Of a DNA stretch of 64,000 nucleotides, positions 60,312 through 64,000 are shown piece by piece. Under the pieces are notes generated by a model. The model made no database searches. It was not told the origin of the DNA and was given only the letters and a program-made list of their open reading frames with translations. Numbering within the stretch: position 1 is the stretch's first letter; each line of letters starts with the position of its first letter. Both the position numbers and the translations under genes were made by a program. Origin of the DNA: Actinomadura violacea (GTDB lineage Bacteria > Actinomycetota > Actinomycetes > Streptosporangiales > Streptosporangiaceae); the NCBI RefSeq assembly GCF_017573465.1, contig NZ_JAGEPF010000024.1:124001-188000 (forward strand), read 5' to 3'.

Positions 60312-60866
60312 GTGCTTACCGTCGGTGACCAGTTCCCCGAGTACGAGCTGACCGCCTGCGTCTCGCTGGACTCGGACAACGCCTTCGAGACGATCAACCA
60401 CAAGTCCTACGAGGGCAAGTGGCGCGTCGTGTTCTTCTGGCCCAAGGACTTCACCTTCGTCTGTCCGACCGAGATCGCCGAGTTCGGCCGCCTGAACGAG
60501 GACTTCGCCGACCGCGACGCCCAGGTGCTCGGCGCGTCCGTCGACAACGAGTTCGTCCACTTCGCGTGGCGCAAGGACCACCCGGACCTGCGCGAGATCC
60601 CGTTCCCGATGCTGTCGGACCTCAAGCGCGAGCTGTGCGAGTCCCTCGGCATCCTCACCGAGGACGGCGTCGCGCAGCGGGCGACCTTCATCGTCGACCC
60701 GAACAACGAGATCCAGTTCGCCATGGTCACCGCGGGCTCCGTCGGCCGCAACGTCAAGGAGGTCCTGCGGGTCCTCGACGCGCTGCAGAGCGACGAGCTG
60801 TGCCCCTGCAACTGGAACAAGGGCGAGGACACCCTCGACGCCGCCAAGCTGATGGCCGGCGCCTGA
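60312..60866 (+). CDS. ahpC: Alkyl hydroperoxide reductase AhpC (peroxiredoxin)
   Basis: 184 residues. The peroxidatic Cys is in FTFVCPTEIAEF (about Cys61), the resolving Cys in LCPCNWNKG (near 173), and the conserved Arg in FIVDP region partner GVAQRATF. GTG 60312 has GAGGAG five bases upstream and gives the family N-terminus MLTVGDQFPEYEL. It detoxifies peroxides with electrons delivered by AhpD. It is followed 124 bp later by ahpD. Confidence 0.96.
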   Translation: MLTVGDQFPEYELTACVSLDSDNAFETINHKSYEGKWRVVFFWPKDFTFVCPTEIAEFGRLNEDFADRDAQVLGASVDNEFVHFAWRKDHPDLREIPFPMLSDLKRELCESLGILTEDGVAQRATFIVDPNNEIQFAMVTAGSVGRNVKEVLRVLDALQSDELCPCNWNKGEDTLDAAKLMAGA

Positions 60867-60990
60867 TCGTCCCGGTTCACCCCGCCGGCCGGCCCGCGCG
60901 GCGCCCCTGCGCGCCACCCGCGGCCGGCCCGGCCCCGACGGCCGGCCCCGCGTCGCGCGGCCGGCCGTCCGCACGAAAGGACACAAGATC

Positions 60991-61533
60991 ATGAGCGTTG
61001 ACGCGCTGAAGGGCGCCCTCCCGGGCTACGCCAAGGACACCAAGCTCAACCTCGGCTCGCTGACCTCCACCTCGCAGCTCTCCGAGCAGCAGCTGTGGGG
61101 CACGGTGCTCGCCTGCGCCCTCGCCACCCGGAGCGCCACCGTCATCCGCGAGCTGGCCGAGGAGGCGGGCGACTACCTGTCCGCCGAGGCGTTCGAGGCC
61201 GCCAAGGGCGCCGCCTCGATCATGGCGATGAACAACGTGTACTACCGCGCCACGCACCTGATCGGCGACGAGACGTACGCGACCCTGCCCGCCAAGCTGC
61301 GCATGTCGATCATCGGCAAGCCCGGTGTCGACAAGGTCGACTTCGAGCTGTGGTGCCTGGCCGTCTCGGCGATCAACGGCTGCGGCCGCTGCCTGGAGTC
61401 GCACGAGAAGGTCGTCCGCGAGGCCGGCCTGTCGCGCGAGCTCGTCCAGGAGGCGCTGCGGATCGCCGCGGTCGTCAACGCCACCGCCGCGACCCTGGAC
61501 GCCGAGGCCGCGCTGGCCCCCGCCACGGTCTGA
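60991..61533 (+). CDS. ahpD: Alkyl hydroperoxide reductase AhpD
   Basis: 180 residues of the AhpD/carboxymuconolactone-decarboxylase fold. The active-site CxxC is in AINGCGRCLESHEKVV (about Cys130 and Cys133), with the His of the relay three residues on. It passes reducing power, from dihydrolipoyl proteins in M. tuberculosis, to AhpC. AAAGGACA lies upstream of the ATG. Together with ahpC it forms a two-gene peroxide-defence unit under probable OxyR control. Confidence 0.95.
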   Translation: MSVDALKGALPGYAKDTKLNLGSLTSTSQLSEQQLWGTVLACALATRSATVIRELAEEAGDYLSAEAFEAAKGAASIMAMNNVYYRATHLIGDETYATLPAKLRMSIIGKPGVDKVDFELWCLAVSAINGCGRCLESHEKVVREAGLSRELVQEALRIAAVVNATAATLDAEAALAPATV

Positions 61534-61574
61534 CCCCTCCGCGCCCGCGCTCGCGCGGGCCCGAGGTCGCAACG

Positions 61575-61612
61575 GAGAGGCCCGGGTGCGTTCACCGCAC
61601 CCGGGCCCTCTC
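61575..61612 (+). terminator. Terminator hairpin after ahpD
   Basis: GAGAGGCCCGGGTGCG (61575-61590) pairs with CGCACCCGGGCCCTCTC with one bulged C. A second hairpin, GCCCGCGC/GCGCGGGC (61543-61560), lies just before it. Confidence 0.75.
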
Positions 61613-61633
61613 GCGTCTCCGGCCGTTATCGCC

Positions 61634-61723
61634 CCCGCCCACCGGCAGGATCGCTCCCGCCCACCGGCAGGGTCGCACCCGCCCTCCGGCGGGAGCCGCT
61701 CCCGCCCACCGGCGGGAGCCGCT
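61634..61723. repeat. Four tandem 22/23-bp units between ahpD and guaA
   Basis: Units at 61634, 61656, 61678 and 61701 share CCCGCCCACCGGC and end in a GCT/GCA. Each can fold back (CCCGCC with GGCGGG in units 3 and 4). They lie between convergent genes and look like a small expanded repeat. Confidence 0.8.
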
Positions 61724-61742
61724 CCCCACCGTCAGGCGGAGA

Positions 61743-63311
61743 TCACTCCCACTCGATGGTGCCCGGCGGCTTGGACGTGATGTCGACCGCGACCCGGTTG
61801 ACCTCGCGGACCTCGTTGGTGATCCGCGTCGAGATCCGCTGCAGCAGGTCGTACGGGAGCTTCGCCCAGTCCGCCGTCATCGCGTCCTCGCTGGTCACCG
61901 GGCGCAGCACGATCGGGTGGCCGTACGTCCGGCTGTCGCCCTGCACGCCCACGGACCGGACGTCGGCCAGCAGCACCACCGGGAACTGCCAGATGTCGCG
62001 GTCCAGGCCCGCACGCGTCAGCTCCTCGCGGGCGATCGCGTCCGCGTCGCGCAGGATGTCCAGCCGGTCGCGGGTCACCGCGCCGATGATCCGGATGCCG
62101 AGGCCCGGGCCCGGGAACGGCTGCCGCCACACGATCTCCGACGGCAGGCCGAGCTGCTCGCCGAGCGCCCGCACCTCGTCCTTGAACAGCGTCCGCAGCG
62201 GCTCCACCAGCTTGAACTGCAGATCCTCGGGGAGCCCGCCCACGTTGTGGTGCGACTTGATGTTGGCCGCGCCGGTGCCGCCGCCCGACTCCACCACGTC
62301 CGGGTACAGCGTGCCCTGGACGAGGAACTCGACCGGCTCCGCCGCGTCCGCGCCGACGATCTCCCGGGCCGCCTCCTCGAACACCCGGATGAACTCGCGG
62401 CCGATGATCTTCCGCTTCTCCTCCGGGTCGCTCACCCCGTCCAGGGCGGCGAGGAACCGGTCCTGCGCGTCCACGACGTGCAGGTTCACCCCGGTCGCCG
62501 CGACGAAGTCCTTCTCCACCTGCTCCGGCTCGCCCTTGCGCAGCAGCCCGTGGTCCACGAACACGCAGGTCAGCTGGTCGCCGATGGCACGCTGGACGAG
62601 CGCCCCGGCCACCGCCGAGTCCACGCCGCCGCTCAGCGCGCAGATCGCCCGCTTCCCGCCGACCTGCTCCCGCACCGCCTCGATCGACTCCTCGGCGATG
62701 TTCACCATCGTCCAGTTCGGCCGGCACCCCGCGCCCTCGTAGAGGAACCGCCGCAGGATCTCCATGCCGTTCTCGGTGTGCAGCACCTCGGGGTGGAACT
62801 GCACGCCGAAGAAGCCGCGCTCCCGGTTCTCCATGCCGGCGACCGGCGTCACGTCCGTGCTGGCCGTCACCGTGAACCCGGCGGGCGCCTCGCGGACGAA
62901 GTCGCGGTGCGACATCCACACCGCCTGCTCGCTCGGCAGCCCCGCGAACAGCATCCCGGGCGAGGTCACCGCGACGGTCGCGCCGCCGTACTCGGCGACG
63001 TCGGAGTTCTCCACCGTCCCGCCGAGCGCCTGCGCCATCACCTGATGGCCGTAGCAGATCCCGAGCGTCGGCACGCCCAGCTCGAACAGGCCGTCCGGCG
63101 CCGCCGGCGCCCCCTGCTCGTACACCGACGCCGGCCCGCCCGACAGGATGATCGCCTTCGGCCGCTTCGCGAGCATCTCCGCCGCCGGCATGCTGGACGG
63201 CACGATCTCGCTGAACACATGGCACTCACGGACCCGCCGCGCGATCAGCTGCGCGTACTGCGCGCCGAAGTCGACGACGAGAACGGTGTCAAAGGACTGG
63301 TCTACGACCAC
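61743..63311 (-). CDS. guaA: GMP synthase (glutamine-hydrolysing)
   Basis: About 522 residues. The class I glutamine amidotransferase domain has ILSGGPASVY, GICYGHQVMAQ (nucleophile Cys near 87) and FGVQFHPEV (catalytic His, Glu). The ATP-PPase domain has the P-loop ALSGGVDSAVAGALV (near 235) and a C-terminal dimerisation domain with RQPFPGPGLGIRI and PPGTIEWE. It converts XMP to GMP. GTG 63311 has AAAGG eight bases upstream; a TTG at 63317 is the alternative. Confidence 0.96.
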   Translation of the reverse strand: MVVDQSFDTVLVVDFGAQYAQLIARRVRECHVFSEIVPSSMPAAEMLAKRPKAIILSGGPASVYEQGAPAAPDGLFELGVPTLGICYGHQVMAQALGGTVENSDVAEYGGATVAVTSPGMLFAGLPSEQAVWMSHRDFVREAPAGFTVTASTDVTPVAGMENRERGFFGVQFHPEVLHTENGMEILRRFLYEGAGCRPNWTMVNIAEESIEAVREQVGGKRAICALSGGVDSAVAGALVQRAIGDQLTCVFVDHGLLRKGEPEQVEKDFVAATGVNLHVVDAQDRFLAALDGVSDPEEKRKIIGREFIRVFEEAAREIVGADAAEPVEFLVQGTLYPDVVESGGGTGAANIKSHHNVGGLPEDLQFKLVEPLRTLFKDEVRALGEQLGLPSEIVWRQPFPGPGLGIRIIGAVTRDRLDILRDADAIAREELTRAGLDRDIWQFPVVLLADVRSVGVQGDSRTYGHPIVLRPVTSEDAMTADWAKLPYDLLQRISTRITNEVREVNRVAVDITSKPPGTIEWE

Positions 63312-63538
63312 CGACAACGCCTTTCGAACTGGCCTGGAAAGGACTCCAGTCTACGGGGCCCCATGCAGGGCCGATGCGCCCGCCCGGGTCACGGCGGTCA
63401 CATTGGGCGACTGGCCGAAAACGGTCGGCATCCGTTTACCTTGATCACACGCGCAGGAGGACTTCTCTCTGATACGTCTTGATAACGCCCTGTGTCCACT
63501 CGCTGTCCGTACGCATTCAGCGTGCTCCTAGGAGTGTC

Positions 63539-64000
63539 GTGAAGCTGCTCGCCGCCGCCGCCCTCGTCGCCGCCCTCGTCCCCGCCGTACCGACCGGTCC
63601 GGCCGGCATGGGCGCCGCGGCCGCCGGGCGGGCGCACCCCGCCGCACGACCCGGCGCGCACACCCCCGCCGCGCAGACGTCGGGCGCGCAGGCCTTGGGC
63701 GCGCAGGCCTCGGGCGCACGGGCCCTGCGCACCCAGGCCCTGGGTGCGCAGGCTCGCCCCGCCGACCCGAACGCCTGCACGACCCCCGCGGACGCCCGGC
63801 TGCGCCGCCCCGACGCGCACGTGCGCGAGCGCAACGTCCTCACCCGGGCGGAGACCGCGAGCGTCGAGCAGCGCCTCGGCCAGGTCCTGAAGGGCCTCGG
63901 CCTCGGCGCCATGGAGCGCCCGGACGACCAGTCCACCCCGTCCGACCTGCGCGCCGCCGGCACGATCAGCGTGCCGGTGTACTTCCACGTCCTGCACGAC
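63539..64000 (+). CDS. Secreted protein, probable M43-type zinc metalloprotease, 3' part beyond window
   Basis: 154 residues are inside the window. GTG 63539 has TAGGAG five bases upstream. A signal peptide (VKLLAAAALVAALVPAVPTG) is followed by a low-complexity Ala/Gly/Gln stretch (about 30-70, containing GAQALGAQASGA). The folded part starts near ADPNACTTPADARLRR and leads to ISVPVYFHVLHD at the window end, which is the entry to the M43 catalytic domain. The HExxH motif is not in view, so the family call is tentative. Confidence 0.6.
   Translation, partial: MKLLAAAALVAALVPAVPTGPAGMGAAAAGRAHPAARPGAHTPAAQTSGAQALGAQASGARALRTQALGAQARPADPNACTTPADARLRRPDAHVRERNVLTRAETASVEQRLGQVLKGLGLGAMERPDDQSTPSDLRAAGTISVPVYFHVLHD

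Overview
The window is about 64 kb of very GC-rich actinomycete chromosome (strong G/C at third codon positions, GTG and occasional TTG starts, many 4-base ATGA/GTGA stop-start overlaps). Gene content (PerM-type membrane protein beside purN-purH, form II CO-dehydrogenase-like operon, PspC sensor kinase, CU044_5270-family protein, tandem CDP-glycerol glycerophosphotransferases) points to a Streptosporangiales/Thermomonosporaceae organism such as Actinomadura. That placement is inferred from gene content, not from a search. The interior reads as ordinary chromosome: I see no tRNA, rRNA, CRISPR array, integrase or insertion sequence.

Layout. 0-6.7 kb: purine synthesis (purH, cut by the window edge, and purN), a perM-like gene and sucCD, all on the minus strand. 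With pcrA (13.5-15.8 kb) this is the conserved uvrD1-sucC-sucD-perM-purN-purH block known from mycobacteria, here split by 6.8 kb of accessory genes (membrane-anchored GH15-like hydrolase, TSUP exporter, acetyltransferase, regulators, drug exporter). 15.9-18 kb: PTS-type dihydroxyacetone kinase dhaKLM. 18-26 kb: nucleoside hydrolase, a beta-propeller lipoprotein, PIG-L deacetylase, penicillin-recognising serine hydrolase, FAD monooxygenase, and a small thioesterase operon under a 38-bp palindrome. 26-30.5 kb: a PspC sensor kinase and LuxR response regulator, divergent from a tyrosine phosphatase and a PspC/LiaF-like membrane protein. 30.5-32 kb: a DAACS transporter behind a short cysteine-containing leader peptide. 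33-38 kb: secreted propeller protein, lipoproteins, a degenerate cysteine-dioxygenase-like protein and a Tat-exported PhoD phosphatase behind a PHO-box-like repeat. 38-42 kb: ECF sigma cassette and a TetR/DHA2 exporter pair. 42.5-43.4 kb: a 55-residue protein coupled to a CHAP/peptidoglycan-binding protein. 43.6-48.4 kb: coxSLM and coxG. 49.3-56.4 kb: two large tandem paralogues joining a GT2 domain to a TagF-like domain. 56.7-61.5 kb: oxyR and ahpCD, separated by an ECF sigma cassette. 61.7-63.3 kb: guaA; then the start of a secreted protein probably of the M43 metalloprotease family.

The least routine signals are: (i) a short GC-rich hairpin element in three same-strand copies, two of which add exactly 57 bp (19 codons) between duplicated start codons; (ii) the leader peptide upstream of the DAACS transporter; (iii) the 38-bp palindrome overlapping the start of a probably leaderless gene; (iv) matching ATAA-N7-CTATC sites before oxyR and before the now-separated ahpC; (v) the PHO-box-like repeat before phoD; (vi) inverted repeats that include the ribosome binding sites of coxS and of the FAD monooxygenase; and (vii) small tandem duplications at convergent gene ends.
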